From: Segatella copri DSM 18205
Lineage (GTDB): Bacteria; Bacteroidota; Bacteroidia; Bacteroidales; Bacteroidaceae
Reading direction: 5' to 3'
Length of the DNA: 64,000 nt
NCBI RefSeq assembly: GCF_025151535.1
Contig: NZ_CP102288.1
Coordinates: 1,307,501-1,371,500 of the forward strand
Shown: positions 1 to 9,505 of the stretch, piece by piece
How the letters are laid out: each line of letters begins with the position of its first letter
Position numbering within the stretch: the first letter of the stretch is position 1
Translations under genes and position numbers: made by a program
Notes under the pieces: model-generated
Told to the model about the DNA's origin: nothing
Database searches by the model: none
The model's input: only the letters and a program-made list of their open reading frames with translations

Positions 1-501
1 AACAATCTGCATCAACTCGACCTCATTCAGGAGAGAATCAGAGCCAACCACATCGGCATCACACTGATAGAACTCACGGTAACGTCCCTTCTGAGGGCGG
101 TCTGCACGCCATACGGGCTGAATCTGATAACGCTTGAAAGGCATCTGCAACTCCTCGCGGTGCTGCACTACGTAACGTGCGAAAGGAACGGTCAAGTCAT
201 AACGAAGGCCTTTCTCACAAAGTTTCGCTGCTAATTTGAGTGATCCGAGAGAATGAATATCCTCATCGCTCACCTTATTCATATAGTCGCCTGAATTCAA
301 TATCTTAAAAAGCAGTTTATCACCCTCTTCACCATACTTGCCCATCAAAGTCTGAAGGGTTTCCATGGCAGGGGTTTCAATCTGCTGGAATCCATAAAGA
401 GCATACACTTCCTTGATGGTGTTGAAGATGTAGTTGCGTTTCGCCATCTCAACAGGACCAAAATCTCTCGTGCCCTTTGGTATACTTGGTTTCTGAGCCA
501 T
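1..501 (-). CDS. hisS: Histidyl-tRNA synthetase, N-terminal part (cut by window edge)
   Basis: Charges tRNA-His with histidine in the cytoplasm. The 167 visible residues open with [16 protein letters not shown] and contain the class II core segments [24 protein letters not shown] and [20 protein letters not shown], the last being the class II motif 2 region. The ATG at 499-501 directly precedes the conserved start. It is the third gene of a leftward fur-purA-hisS series; a 98-nt gap with short inverted repeats separates it from purA. The C-terminal two thirds lie outside the window. Confidence 0.95.
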   Translation of the reverse strand, partial: MAQKPSIPKGTRDFGPVEMAKRNYIFNTIKEVYALYGFQQIETPAMETLQTLMGKYGEEGDKLLFKILNSGDYMNKVSDEDIHSLGSLKLAAKLCEKGLRYDLTVPFARYVVQHREELQMPFKRYQIQPVWRADRPQKGRYREFYQCDADVVGSDSLLNEVELMQIV

Positions 502-504
502 TTA

Positions 505-596
505 TTAATGTTTAATATGAATGTTAAATGTTTAATGTCTAGCGCCATGTAAACACCTCAAAGTAAACATTAAACACTAAACATTAAACACTATAT
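505..596. repeat. Short-period inverted repeat between purA and hisS
   Basis: The spacer holds repeats of a TGTTTAATG-like word at 508-538 and its complement (CATTAAACACTAAACATT) at 568-592, so the transcript can fold into a loose hairpin. The same style of (AACATTC)n inverted repeat occurs at 21996-22088 and a one-armed version at 42456-42482. It is probably a slippage-prone intergenic repeat with no assigned function. Confidence 0.6.
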
Positions 597-599
597 AAT

Positions 600-1874
600 T
601 TACTTGCGTACAATAGTCTGAGCACGGTCTGGACCGATAGAAATGATACCGATCTTAGTCTCAAGGAACTCTTCTACGAAAGCAATATAATCCTTGAACT
701 CCTGTGGGAACTGATCTTCAGATGTGAACTTAGTCATATCTGTCTTCCAGCCCTTGAACTCCTTGTAAACAGGTTCTACATCATCGATTTCGTATGGAAA
801 ATCTGTTGTAACAGAACCATCCTTCAACTTATATGCCACGCATGCCTTGATGGTATCGAAGCCATCGAGCACGTCGCTCTTCATCATGATAAGCTCGGTA
901 ACACCATTCACCATGACAGAATACTTGAGCTGTACAAGATCGCACCAGCCACAACGGCGCTCACGACCGGTAACAGCACCATACTCATGACCGAGGTCAC
1001 GGATCTTGGCACCAGTCTCATCGAAAAGCTCTGTAGGGAATGGACCTGCACCAACACGTGTACAGTAAGCCTTCATGATACCATAAACATTGCCGATGCG
1101 GTTAGGGCCGATACCCAGACCTATGCAGGCACCTGCACAGGTAGTATTAGAAGAAGTAACGAATGGATAAGAACCGAAATCAACATCGAGCATAGTACCC
1201 TGAGCACCCTCGCAGAGTATATCCTTGCCAGAACGGAGCACCTTATTGATTTCTACCTCGCTATCAATAAGTTTGAACTGCTTCAAGTATTCGATGCCCT
1301 CCATCCAGGTCTTCTCAACCTCTGTGATATCGAAGTCGGTATAACCGAGACTTGCGATGGTTTTGAGATGAGCAGCCTTGTGAGCAGCATACTTCTCCTC
1401 GAAATTGTCAAGGATATCGCCTACGCGAAGACCGGTACGGCTAACCTTGTCAGTATAAGTAGGACCGATACCCTTACCAGTAGTACCTACCTTGTTCTTT
1501 CCCTTAGAAGCCTCGATAGCAGCATCGAGTACACGGTGAGTAGGCATGATGAGATGTGCCTTCTTAGAGATGTAAAGACGGCTCTTCAAATCATGACCGC
1601 TCTTCTCAAGATCCTTAGCCTCACCCATAAAGAGGTCTGGAGCCAAAACCACACCATTGCCGATGATGTTCACCTTACCACCCTGGAAAATACCAGAAGG
1701 GATAGAGCGAAGCACATACTTCTCGCCCTCAAACTCCAATGTATGTCCAGCATTAGGACCACCCTGGAAACGAGCAATGACATCATACTTAGGGGTCAAC
1801 ACGTCAACCACCTTACCTTTACCTTCATCGCCCCACTGCAAACCCAGCAGGACATCTACTTTACCTGTGTTCAT
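600..1874 (-). CDS. purA: Adenylosuccinate synthetase
   Basis: Catalyses GTP-dependent ligation of IMP and aspartate to adenylosuccinate, the first committed step to AMP. The 424-residue protein has the expected length. It shows the N-terminal P-loop GLQWGDEGKGKVVD, the GGPNAGHT segment, GTTGKGIGPTYTDK, and GAQGTMLDVDFGSYPF followed by SSNTT. The start is 23 nt downstream of the fur stop, so it is very likely cotranscribed with fur. A long open frame runs antisense across it but codes for nothing recognisable. Confidence 0.98.
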   Translation of the reverse strand: MNTGKVDVLLGLQWGDEGKGKVVDVLTPKYDVIARFQGGPNAGHTLEFEGEKYVLRSIPSGIFQGGKVNIIGNGVVLAPDLFMGEAKDLEKSGHDLKSRLYISKKAHLIMPTHRVLDAAIEASKGKNKVGTTGKGIGPTYTDKVSRTGLRVGDILDNFEEKYAAHKAAHLKTIASLGYTDFDITEVEKTWMEGIEYLKQFKLIDSEVEINKVLRSGKDILCEGAQGTMLDVDFGSYPFVTSSNTTCAGACIGLGIGPNRIGNVYGIMKAYCTRVGAGPFPTELFDETGAKIRDLGHEYGAVTGRERRCGWCDLVQLKYSVMVNGVTELIMMKSDVLDGFDTIKACVAYKLKDGSVTTDFPYEIDDVEPVYKEFKGWKTDMTKFTSEDQFPQEFKDYIAFVEEFLETKIGIISIGPDRAQTIVRK

Positions 1875-1897
1875 TTTTTATCTTTTTATCTTGATAC

Positions 1898-2362
1898 TTA
1901 TTCTTTTTTGCGTTTGCGAGTCATCTTGCTTTGACAGCCGCTGCATACGCCATAGATGTAAAGAGCATAAGCATCTTTACGAAAGCGCTGCATCCTGATA
2001 TCCTTCACAGCAGCAGTAACCTGCGGTGCTACAATTTCGGTTACCTTGCCACAAATCGTGCAAACCTGATGCACATGATTTTCCTCGCTATAACTGGCCT
2101 CATACTTGGTGCCGTCTGCCAGACTGTGCTTTACCACAAGCCTTAGTTCCAGGAACAGATGCAATGTGTTATAAAGCGTAGCCCTGCTAACGCGAAAATT
2201 CTTTTTCAGTAGCTCTCTGCCCAAATCTTCTATCGAGAAATGCTCTCCCATAGAATAAATGGTGTCGAGGATAGTGGAACGCTCCGGAGTGCGCCGGTGA
2301 TGATTGCTCTCCATATAATTGTCCAAAACCTCATGAGCTTTTGCTAAAATTTCTTCACTCAT
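1898..2362 (-). CDS. Fur/PerR-family metalloregulator
   Basis: A 154-residue Fur-family repressor: winged helix in the first about 85 residues (RTPERSTILDTIY, SIEDLGRELLKKNFRVSRATLYN), then a dimerisation domain. ENHVHQVCTICGK and CSGCQSK give the two CxxC pairs of a structural zinc site. The sensed signal (iron, peroxide or zinc) cannot be decided from sequence. It is first in the operon with purA and hisS; a TATCTTTG -10-like element lies at 2389-2396 on this strand. The lysine/arginine tail after the last CxxC is typical of Bacteroidales members. Confidence 0.92.
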   Translation of the reverse strand: MSEEILAKAHEVLDNYMESNHHRRTPERSTILDTIYSMGEHFSIEDLGRELLKKNFRVSRATLYNTLHLFLELRLVVKHSLADGTKYEASYSEENHVHQVCTICGKVTEIVAPQVTAAVKDIRMQRFRKDAYALYIYGVCSGCQSKMTRKRKKE

Positions 2363-2388
2363 AATCCTTGTTAGTTACATAAAACGCA

Positions 2389-2396
2389 CAAAGATA
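2389..2396 (-). promoter_or_regulatory. Bacteroidota -7 element upstream of fur-purA-hisS
   Basis: On the minus strand the sequence reads TATCTTTG, matching the TAnnTTTG consensus, 26 nt upstream of the fur ATG. Confidence 0.6.
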
Positions 2397-2438
2397 CTCA
2401 TTATCTACGACATAGAACAATATTTAATTTTAAAAAAT

Positions 2439-3068
2439 CTAAATTCGCCTCAATTCCTCATAGATACGCTGAACCGGAAGCCCCATCACATTAAAATAAC
2501 TCCCCTTCAACCCCGTACAACCTATGTAGCCAATCCATTCCTGAATACCATAGGCGCCAGCTTTGTCAAACGGCTGATAATGATTTATATAATAACTGAT
2601 TTCATCATCAAAAAGCGGTTTGAACGTCACTTCTGTTGTTACTGAAAAGGAACGCTGCTTATGCTGGGTAGTAAGACAAACACCTGTAACTACATGATGC
2701 GTCTTTCCGCTCAACATCTTCAGCATTCGTCTGGCATCTTCAGCATCACGAGGCTTCCCGAGAATGACTCCCTTTCCTTCCTGGTCATTCTGTTCGCCAG
2801 CTGTTGGCGCAATCACAACCGTATCTGCTGTAAGAATCAAAGTTTCTGACTCGTCCAACTCTTCAACACTATTATTTCCGTTCAAAAGCGAGCGATAAGC
2901 CTCAGCCTTTTTCTTGCAGATGAATTCTGCCACCTGATAAGCATCGAGGTCAGCAGGATAACTTTCATCAATACCACTAATCACCTTCACCTCAAAAGGA
3001 ATATCCAAACCTGCCAGAAGTTCCTTGCGACGAGGCGAATTACTCGCCAAAATGATCTTATAATTCAT
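2439..3068 (-). CDS. maf: Maf-family nucleotide pyrophosphatase
   Basis: A 209-residue Maf-like protein that should hydrolyse non-canonical or modified nucleoside triphosphates (house-cleaning dTTPase/UTPase type). The signature ASNSPRRKELLAGL opens the protein, the catalytic aspartate region is ILTADTVVI, and KPRDAEDARRMLKMLSGKTH is the conserved central segment. It is last in a leftward series with the KdsC-like phosphatase and the DUF2520 gene, an arrangement I recall from other Bacteroidales. Exact nucleotide preference is not visible. Confidence 0.93.
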   Translation of the reverse strand: MNYKIILASNSPRRKELLAGLDIPFEVKVISGIDESYPADLDAYQVAEFICKKKAEAYRSLLNGNNSVEELDESETLILTADTVVIAPTAGEQNDQEGKGVILGKPRDAEDARRMLKMLSGKTHHVVTGVCLTTQHKQRSFSVTTEVTFKPLFDDEISYYINHYQPFDKAGAYGIQEWIGYIGCTGLKGSYFNVMGLPVQRIYEELRRI

Positions 3069-3161
3069 CTATTTTAAACCTTATTACTTTGAACTTTATG
3101 ATTAAAATTCAGTTGCAAACTTTCTACTATAAACTATCAACTTTCAACTATTAACTAAATT

Positions 3162-3680
3162 CTACCAGCCAAATGCCTTAGCATCTGAAAGCCATAAACC
3201 CTTGGCTCTCAGTACCTGTTCTACGACATCACGTCCCACACCATCACCTCCGTTACAAGCCGAGATATAAATAGAAATTTCTTTAATATCGGAGCATGCA
3301 TCTGCTGGGCAACATGGACATCCGCAACGACGCATAATCTCATAATCAGGAATATCATCACCTACATATATTATTTCCTCATCTGTAATTGAATATTTCT
3401 GCTTGAACTCCTCATAAGTCTTTATCTTTACAGAACATCCCATGAAGATATCCTCTACACCAAGATTTTCATAGCGTACCTGTATGGCATGAGAATTACC
3501 GCCTGTCAGAATTACGATACGAACACCTTTCTTCTGAGCCAGCTGTATGGCATAGCCATCTTTGATATTAACAGTACGCAAAGGTTCGCCGGCACTGGAA
3601 AGCGTGATGGTCTGTCTTGAAAGTACTCCATCAACATCAAAGATGATTGCTTTTATCTTATTTAAATCGTAATTAATCAT
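3162..3680 (-). CDS. KdsC-like HAD phosphatase (KDO-8-phosphate phosphatase type)
   Basis: A 172-residue capless HAD hydrolase. Motif I is IIFDVDGVLSR, motif II is VILTGGNSHAI, and motif III/IV is YVGDDIPDYEIM. The family (KdsC/YrbI) removes phosphate from KDO-8-P during lipopolysaccharide core synthesis. Length and absence of a cap domain fit KdsC tetramers. It sits 59 nt after the DUF2520 gene and 93 nt before maf, so cotranscription is likely. The GCPCCPADACSDIK segment before the C-terminus carries an unusual cysteine cluster. Confidence 0.88.
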   Translation of the reverse strand: MINYDLNKIKAIIFDVDGVLSRQTITLSSAGEPLRTVNIKDGYAIQLAQKKGVRIVILTGGNSHAIQVRYENLGVEDIFMGCSVKIKTYEEFKQKYSITDEEIIYVGDDIPDYEIMRRCGCPCCPADACSDIKEISIYISACNGGDGVGRDVVEQVLRAKGLWLSDAKAFGW

Positions 3681-3739
3681 AATTGTTTCTGTTTTTAGTA
3701 CTGAAAAATCCTAACTGCAAACTTAAACCGATAACAGTT

Positions 3740-4510
3740 TTATCTCTTGAACTTGAATATGCTTTTGCTCATCATTTCATAAATCTGCTGTAGTTCTGGC
3801 TGTTTTTCAAGGAGTTGCATTTGTTTCTCCATTACGTTCCGATCATCACGAATAGCCGGTCCCGTCTGCACTTCAGCTGCCGAATGCGAAGAAGCCTTGT
3901 CCATAGTTTCCATAACCAGAGGACGGAGAACACTGCCAGGAATGTGATGATTTTCGAGAATCCGCTGACCTATAGCTACGCAATGATTCGCAAAATTACA
4001 AGCAAAAACAGCTGACAGGTGCAGATACTTACGATTATCAGAATCCAATTCATAGACACTACGAGAAATCTGTTCTGCCAACCTCTTCAGGAAAGAAGTT
4101 TCGAAAGCACCACATCCCTCAATGAAAATAGGAATATTTTCGAATGCAACCTTTTTGTCTTTCGTAAATGTCTGCATCGGATAAAATACGCCATAATGAC
4201 GGGCATAATCTTTGAAAACATCCATCGGCATGGAACCAGCTGTATGAACAAACATCTTATCTTCTCTTCCTTTGCACAGTTCAGGAATAAGCATTTCAAG
4301 CGCATCATCCTTCACTGAAACTATGTACAAATCTGCATCACAGACCACCTTACTCATCTCATTGACAGGCTCACAATTCACCTTCTCAGCCAATAGAGAG
4401 GCCGACTCCCAAGTTCTACTGAAAACTTGCACAATCTGATGTTCTGATTGCGATATTTCGAGCGCAAGATTGGTAGCAAGATTACCTGCCCCAATAAACA
4501 CTATTTTCAT
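3740..4510 (-). CDS. Rossmann-like and DUF2520 domain protein
   Basis: A 256-residue protein with an N-terminal dinucleotide-binding fold (KIVFIGAGNLATNLALEI) and a helical C-terminal half (residues about 125-256, the DUF2520 domain, with CNFANHCVAIGQRIL and TGPAIRDDRNV). The family resembles NADP-dependent F420 and ketopantoate reductases, but its substrate is unknown. It begins the leftward cluster with the KdsC-like gene and maf, with a promoter-like TATTTTTG at 4543-4550. Confidence 0.88.
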   Translation of the reverse strand: MKIVFIGAGNLATNLALEISQSEHQIVQVFSRTWESASLLAEKVNCEPVNEMSKVVCDADLYIVSVKDDALEMLIPELCKGREDKMFVHTAGSMPMDVFKDYARHYGVFYPMQTFTKDKKVAFENIPIFIEGCGAFETSFLKRLAEQISRSVYELDSDNRKYLHLSAVFACNFANHCVAIGQRILENHHIPGSVLRPLVMETMDKASSHSAAEVQTGPAIRDDRNVMEKQMQLLEKQPELQQIYEMMSKSIFKFKR

Positions 4511-4542
4511 ACGTAATTTTGTTTAAAGTTCTACTTTTTATG

Positions 4543-4612
4543 CAAAAATACTAAAAAATAACGATAGAGGAGCCCTTTTTCTTGCTTTTTTATGATAAAT
4601 TTATTATTTTTG
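4543..4612. promoter_or_regulatory. Divergent promoters for the DUF2520 cluster and the GNAT gene
   Basis: The minus strand reads TATTTTTG at 4543-4550 and the plus strand reads TATTTTTG at 4605-4612. Both fit the Bacteroidota -7 consensus. The rightward element lies inside any reading that starts at the ATG at 4582, which argues for a later start of the GNAT gene. Confidence 0.55.
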
Positions 4613-4617
4613 CCTCC

Positions 4618-5592
4618 GTGAGAAAATATGAAGTAGAAATATATGGTAAACTGGAAGAAATGCCGCATTTATTGGAAGGCGACTTTTTTCATAGCTTGGA
4701 GCTTTTTCAGATTCTTGAAAAAACACCCGGCATAACTCCTTTTATGGCTGTCGCCACACAGGAGAACAAGGTGGTAGGACAAATGCTCTTCATTCTCTAT
4801 CACCGCAAATCTTTATTTCCACCTTATTTATATACGCACGCGCACGCGTATGGAGAGGGATTTTATGCACCCGATGCTGAACAGAATGCTATTTTCCCAT
4901 TGTTACTCCGCAGCATAACTATCCACTTACACAAACGACTCTGCTTTTACATCGAGTTCTCCCGAATGAGCAAAAAGATGCTGGGTTACCGGGAATTCAG
5001 AAAATTGGGCTATGTACCTATTGCCTGGCAAGAGATACATAACTCCCTACACAGCAAACTTCCCCAAGAGCGACTCTCAGACAAACAAATTGCTATGATT
5101 GAAAAAATGAAGAAAAAGGGAATAAGTTGTAGAGAGGCAACTTCACCCGAAGACATCCATCGTTATCACCAGTTGCTCAAAAATTATTATCGGCTGAAAC
5201 TTCGCCGTTTTGTTCCTGACGAAACATTCTTTCAGAAACTGACAACAAGTAGTAATGCCAGAAACGTCATCATCACCTATAAGGACAAAGTGATTGGCGG
5301 CTATACCTGCATCTACAACCAAGGCAATGCCTTTCTTTGGTTTTCTGCATTCAAGAGAAAGACTTACATCCATCTGCATCCGGACACAATGACCATCTGG
5401 CAAGCACTCTCTGATGCACAGGAGCAGGATGCCCAACACCTCCACTTTATGGACGCAGGACTTCCGCTTAAGAGTAATCTCTACCGTGAATTCATTCTCG
5501 GTTTCGGAGGCAAACCTGTTACCAAGTTTCGCTGGTTCCGCTTCTATCCAAAAGTTATAAACCTGCTCCTCCACTGGCTATACAAGGATTAA
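4618..5592 (+). CDS. GNAT-fold acetyltransferase-like protein
   Basis: About 324 residues, resembling the FemAB/GNAT-type proteins with two tandem acyltransferase folds. FFHSLELFQILEKTPGITPFMAV begins the first; YKDKVIGGYTCIYNQGNAFLWFSAF and HFMDAGLPLKSNLYREFILGFGGKPV belong to the second. I chose the GTG at 4618 because a -7 element (4605-4612) would start transcription about there. The ATG at 4582 is in frame but lies upstream of that promoter, and ATG 4660 is a further option. The substrate is unknown; cell-surface glycan or peptide modification is a guess. Confidence 0.75.
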   Translation: MRKYEVEIYGKLEEMPHLLEGDFFHSLELFQILEKTPGITPFMAVATQENKVVGQMLFILYHRKSLFPPYLYTHAHAYGEGFYAPDAEQNAIFPLLLRSITIHLHKRLCFYIEFSRMSKKMLGYREFRKLGYVPIAWQEIHNSLHSKLPQERLSDKQIAMIEKMKKKGISCREATSPEDIHRYHQLLKNYYRLKLRRFVPDETFFQKLTTSSNARNVIITYKDKVIGGYTCIYNQGNAFLWFSAFKRKTYIHLHPDTMTIWQALSDAQEQDAQHLHFMDAGLPLKSNLYREFILGFGGKPVTKFRWFRFYPKVINLLLHWLYKD

Positions 5593-5595
5593 GGA

Positions 5596-5646
5596 AAAGA
5601 GGTTCCGTGAGCCTATATAAAGCATCTCCGAAACCTCTTTCTCTTT
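5596..5646 (+). terminator. Rho-independent terminator after the GNAT gene
   Basis: AAAGAGGTTCCG and CGAAACCTCTTT form a hairpin followed by CTCTTTTT, directly after the stop codon. Confidence 0.75.
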
Positions 5647-5705
5647 TTAAAAACGAATTACACATTCACTCAAAAAATACATTTTGTATATAAAAGCCAA
5701 CGCCT

Positions 5706-6323
5706 CTACCCTTTCAAAGCACGGTCAAGCTGCTCCAAACCGCGCTCTGTACAGAATCCACGAATCAGGCACAAAATATAATTGTCGTATATCTCCTGCA
5801 TCGAATGAACACGATAGAGCTGATGATGCATGATTTCCTCCATCATTACATGTCCTATGTCCATAACAACTTTGAAGTCTACATCATTACGGAAAAGCCC
5901 CTCCTTGACACCAGCCTCAAAGAAACGCACACTCTCCTCCCGTTCATGAGCATGATTTTCCTGGAAGAATTTCACCACACGAGGCATCTTATGAACCTCC
6001 TCATAAAAAAGAACGCCCACCTTCCCATTGCGCTCCATCTGCAATTTATAGACATAGCTGATAATATCTATCACATTCTTCGCTTGGATCTTGGCGAAAT
6101 TTTCTAACTTCGAACGATTTTCTTCTAGCTGACGCTTCATACCAGCAAGCAACAATTCTTCTTTGTCACCGAAAATCTCGTACACAGTTCTCTTAGATAC
6201 ATGAAGTCCCTGTGAGATTTCATCCATCTTGACAGCTTTTACCCCACGCTTATAGAATTCAGGCATCGCATAAGAGATGATTCTGTCTTTCAGTTCTTGT
6301 CTATATTGATTGATTTCTGCCAT
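5706..6323 (-). CDS. TetR-family transcriptional regulator
   Basis: A 205-residue regulator starting at MAEINQYRQELK. The helix-turn-helix is VKMDEISQGLHVSKRTVYEIFGDKEELL, residues about 25-55, followed by a helical ligand-binding domain of normal length. I use the ATG at 6321-6323, because the open frame upstream runs through the promoter (TATCTTTG on the minus strand, 6351-6358). It is transcribed divergently from the malic enzyme gene, so it may regulate it, but no clear shared operator was seen. Confidence 0.9.
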   Translation of the reverse strand: MAEINQYRQELKDRIISYAMPEFYKRGVKAVKMDEISQGLHVSKRTVYEIFGDKEELLLAGMKRQLEENRSKLENFAKIQAKNVIDIISYVYKLQMERNGKVGVLFYEEVHKMPRVVKFFQENHAHEREESVRFFEAGVKEGLFRNDVDFKVVMDIGHVMMEEIMHHQLYRVHSMQEIYDNYILCLIRGFCTERGLEQLDRALKG

Positions 6324-6350
6324 TTTACTTGTTTGAAGACTATTTTTGTG

Positions 6351-6409
6351 CAAAGATACAAAAAAAATCAAAAAACCATTCTTTTTTACTAAGTTTTTTT
6401 GTACCTTTG
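6351..6409. promoter_or_regulatory. Divergent tetR / malic enzyme promoters
   Basis: Minus-strand TATCTTTG (6351-6358) serves tetR and plus-strand TACCTTTG (6402-6409) serves the malic enzyme gene. The two elements are about 45 nt apart, so a bound regulator could affect both. Confidence 0.6.
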
Positions 6410-6482
6410 CACAAACTTTTAAATTTCGTGCCAAAAATCCACGAATATGAAAGAAGAATAAACTTTAAACCAATATATTGTT

Positions 6483-8771
6483 ATGGTAAAAATTTCAAAA
6501 GAGGCGGCTTTAAGTTATCACGAGACTGGCCGTCCTGGCAAGATTGAGGTTAAGCCAACAAAACCTTATCACACACAAACGGATCTGAGCCTTGCTTATT
6601 CTCCTGGTGTGGCATTCCCATGTCTTGAGATCCAGCAGAACCCAGACGATGCATACAAGTATACTGACAAGGGTAACCTGGTTGCTGTTATCAGTAATGG
6701 TACAGCAGTGCTCGGACTTGGCGATATCGGTGCCATGAGCGGAAAGCCAGTGATGGAAGGTAAGGGATTGCTTTTCAAGATTTACGGTGGTGTGGATGTC
6801 TTCGATATAGAAATCGATGAGAAAGACCCAGAAAAGTTCTGTGAAACCGTAGAGAAAATCGCTCCTACATTTGGTGGAATCAACTTGGAGGACATCAAGG
6901 CACCTCAATGTTTTTACATTGAGGAACGCCTGAAAAAAACTCTCGATATCCCTGTAATGCACGATGACCAGCATGGCACTGCTATCATCTCTGCAGCAGG
7001 CTTGAAGAACGCTCTTGAGGTAGCAGGAAAGAACATTGCCGATGTGAAGATTGTCGTAAATGGTGCTGGTGCAGCTGCTATCAGCTGTACAAAACTCTAC
7101 GTAGCACTCGGTGCACAGGTAAAGAACATCGTTATGCTCGACTCTAAGGGCGTCATCACCAGCGACCGCGAAAATCTGACAGAGCAGAAAAAGCTCTTTG
7201 CAACAGACCGCCGCGATGTCCATACACTCGAAGAGGCTGTGAAAGGCGCTGATGTATTCGTAGGACTCAGCAAGGGTAACGTGCTCTCCAAGGATATGAT
7301 TCGCTCTATGGCAGACAACCCTATCGTTTTCGCTCTTGCCAATCCGGTACCTGAGATCAGCTACGAGGACGCTATGGACAGCCGCCCTGACGTATTGATG
7401 TCAACTGGCCGTTCAGATTATCCTAACCAGATTAACAATGTAATCGGTTTCCCATACATCTTCCGTGGTGCACTCGATGTTCACGCCCGTGCTATAAACG
7501 AAGAAATGAAGATGGCTGCTGTTCATGCTATTGCCGATTTGGCTAAGCAGCCGGTTCCTGATGTAGTAAACGATGTTTACCACGTTAACGACCTTACATT
7601 CGGTCCTAAATACTTCATTCCGAAACCTGTAGATCCACGTTTGATTACAGAAGTTTCTGCTGCCGTAGCTAAGGCTGCAATGGAAAGTGGTGTGGCTCGC
7701 ACCCCTATCACAGACTGGGATAAGTACAAACAGGATTTGCGCCAGCTGCTTGGTCAGGAGACCAAACTGACCCGCAAGCTCCACGATACAGCGCGCCTTC
7801 ACCCACAGCGTGTAGTATTCGCTGAAGGTGGCAACCCAACTATGCTGAAGGCTGCAGTCCAGGCAAAGCAAGAGGGTATCTGCCAGCCAATCCTGTTGGG
7901 CAACCCAGACCGCCTGAACCGTGTTGCTAGCCGTTTGAAAGTTGACCTTTCAGATATTGAGATTGTAGATATGCGTGCCGATAACGAACAGGGCCGCCGT
8001 GCAAAGTTTGCCAAGCATCTGGCAGAGAAGCGTGCTCGCGAGGGCTACAGCTTCGAGGAAGCTTATGATAAAATGTACGAGCGCAACTACTTCGGTATGT
8101 CAATGGTAGAACAGGGTGATGCTGACGCATTCATCACTGGTCTTTACACAAAGTACAGCAATACTATTAAGGTGGCAAAAGATGTAATTGGAATCCGTGA
8201 GCCATATAAGACATTCGGTACCATGCATATCCTTAACACCCAGAAGGGTATTTATTATATCGCAGATACGCTCATCAACCGCCACCCAGACGAAGATGTG
8301 CTGATCGATGTTGCCAAGCTGTCTGCAGGTACAGTGAAGTTCTTCAACGAAGAGCCGGTTATGGCCATGTTAAGCTACTCTAACTTCGGTACAGACAATA
8401 TTGGCTCACCTGTTAAGGCAAAGAAAGCCGTTGCTGAGATGCAGAAGGAGTTCCCAGAACTCGCTATCGATGGTGAGATGCAGGTAAACTATGCACTCAA
8501 CAAGGATCTGCGCGATGAGAAGTATCCATTCTCCCGCCTCAAGGGCAAAGACGTCAACACTTTGGTGTTCCCTAACTTGAGTAGCGCCAATGGTGCATAC
8601 AAACTTCTCCAGGGTTTGAATCCTGAAGCTGAGATTATCGGCCCTATCCAGATGGGATTGAATAAGCCTATCCACTTCACAGACTCAGAAAGTAGTGTAC
8701 AGGATATCGTAAACATCACAGCAGTAGCTGTCATTGATGCTTACGTAGAGAAAATCAAGAAGCAGAAGTAA
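6483..8771 (+). CDS. maeB: NADP-dependent malic enzyme with phosphotransacetylase-like C-terminus
   Basis: A 762-residue MaeB-type enzyme, converting malate to pyruvate and CO2 with NADP reduction. The malic domain (residues about 15-425) has [14 protein letters not shown], the metal and substrate region [15 protein letters not shown], the nucleotide-binding [15 protein letters not shown], and [14 protein letters not shown]. Residues about 430-762 resemble phosphate acetyltransferase ([16 protein letters not shown]), a regulatory domain in characterised MaeB proteins. Length is normal. The gene is monocistronic, with its own promoter and a strong terminator. Confidence 0.95.
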   Translation: MVKISKEAALSYHETGRPGKIEVKPTKPYHTQTDLSLAYSPGVAFPCLEIQQNPDDAYKYTDKGNLVAVISNGTAVLGLGDIGAMSGKPVMEGKGLLFKIYGGVDVFDIEIDEKDPEKFCETVEKIAPTFGGINLEDIKAPQCFYIEERLKKTLDIPVMHDDQHGTAIISAAGLKNALEVAGKNIADVKIVVNGAGAAAISCTKLYVALGAQVKNIVMLDSKGVITSDRENLTEQKKLFATDRRDVHTLEEAVKGADVFVGLSKGNVLSKDMIRSMADNPIVFALANPVPEISYEDAMDSRPDVLMSTGRSDYPNQINNVIGFPYIFRGALDVHARAINEEMKMAAVHAIADLAKQPVPDVVNDVYHVNDLTFGPKYFIPKPVDPRLITEVSAAVAKAAMESGVARTPITDWDKYKQDLRQLLGQETKLTRKLHDTARLHPQRVVFAEGGNPTMLKAAVQAKQEGICQPILLGNPDRLNRVASRLKVDLSDIEIVDMRADNEQGRRAKFAKHLAEKRAREGYSFEEAYDKMYERNYFGMSMVEQGDADAFITGLYTKYSNTIKVAKDVIGIREPYKTFGTMHILNTQKGIYYIADTLINRHPDEDVLIDVAKLSAGTVKFFNEEPVMAMLSYSNFGTDNIGSPVKAKKAVAEMQKEFPELAIDGEMQVNYALNKDLRDEKYPFSRLKGKDVNTLVFPNLSSANGAYKLLQGLNPEAEIIGPIQMGLNKPIHFTDSESSVQDIVNITAVAVIDAYVEKIKKQK

Positions 8772-8825
8772 TCACTTCTTTTTCCTGATTCAAACAAACA
8801 GAATAAGATAATAGTATTTTCCATA

Positions 8826-8860
8826 AACAGGTTGGCACTTCTGCGCCAACCTGTTTTTAT
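8826..8860 (+). terminator. Terminator of maeB
   Basis: AACAGGTTGGC pairs perfectly with GCCAACCTGTT, with an 8-nt loop and a following T run. Confidence 0.9.
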
Positions 8861-9064
8861 TTTCTCTACTTCACTACTCGTCTCGAAAGTTCGTCTCTTT
8901 ATTCTTTTGAAGATATCTAAACAAAAACAAAAAAACAACAGAATTGCAATCGATTACGCAGCCATTCTTGCTAAAATAAGTTAATTAACTCCCTTGTGCG
9001 CTCACACAATAGAATTACAACAAAAATAATCAAATAAATATTTGGTGATTTGAAAAATATCGTG

Positions 9065-9167
9065 TATCTTTGCAGCCAGTTATCCTGAAAACAATCTTTT
9101 TACCTTAATGGAAACTAATACCTATTGAAGATTTGGAGCGGTAGCCTGTGAAGGTCATCGCTTTTTT
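9065..9167 (+). ncRNA. Candidate small RNA with its own promoter and terminator
   Basis: A TATCTTTG element (9065-9072) with an upstream TTTG about 20 nt away predicts a transcript starting near 9078. The transcript would end at a hairpin formed by AGCGGTAGCC (9137-9146) and GGTCATCGCT (9153-9162) plus six T residues. The roughly 90-nt product has no credible reading frame. Nothing I can name matches it; a Bacteroidales structured RNA family linked to ribosomal protein genes is possible but unverified. It lies 600 nt upstream of rplU on the same strand. Confidence 0.6.
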
Positions 9168-9263
9168 CTTTTTATACACCTCCTCCATCAAATAGCATGT
9201 AGCATATATTGTTCCCAAGAAGAAAGTATACAATTAAAAGGTAATATCACTTGAGTCGGAAGA

Positions 9264-9348
9264 CTTGCTGACTGCAGTCAGCAGACCTGTCGACTATAGT
9301 GAGCAGACCTGCTGACTAGGCTCAGCAGAGATGCTGACACTAGTCATA
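9264..9348. repeat. Tandem palindromic units, array 1 (GCTGAC-type)
   Basis: Three to four degenerate units of 22-23 bp, each with its own inverted repeat. The first contains the perfect 16-bp palindrome GCTGACTGCAGTCAGC (9268-9283). Later units keep the arms GCTGA/TCAGC or TGAC/GTCA around different centres. Units are separated by AGAC or AGAG. No open frame spans the array. Confidence 0.7.
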
Positions 9349-9362
9349 ACTTTAACGAAGGT

Positions 9363-9505
9363 ATCTTCTTGAACCAGAGAAGTCGTATCCTTAAACCTAA
9401 GGAGACATCTCTTTGAACCAGAGAAGACATATCATTGAGCCAGAGGAGACATATCATTGAACCTAAGGAAGTATATTATTGAACCCAATAAAGAACATTA
9501 TACTA
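9363..9505. repeat. Tandem palindromic units, array 2 (TTGAACC-type)
   Basis: Six degenerate 22-bp units around the core TTGAACC. Several units form small hairpins with AACC as loop: CCTTA-AACC-TAAGG and TATTG-AACC-CAATA are perfect, while others pair only in part. The spacer consensus is GGAGACATAT. The period matches array 1 but the sequence is different. Confidence 0.7.

Noticed and set aside
987..1934. 315-codon open frame antisense to purA
   Set aside because: No recognisable protein features; purA is unambiguous and the opposite frame is open because of codon bias.
9264..9505. Possible CRISPR array
   Set aside because: Units are contiguous 22-bp hairpins without unique spacers, and no cas genes are in the window.
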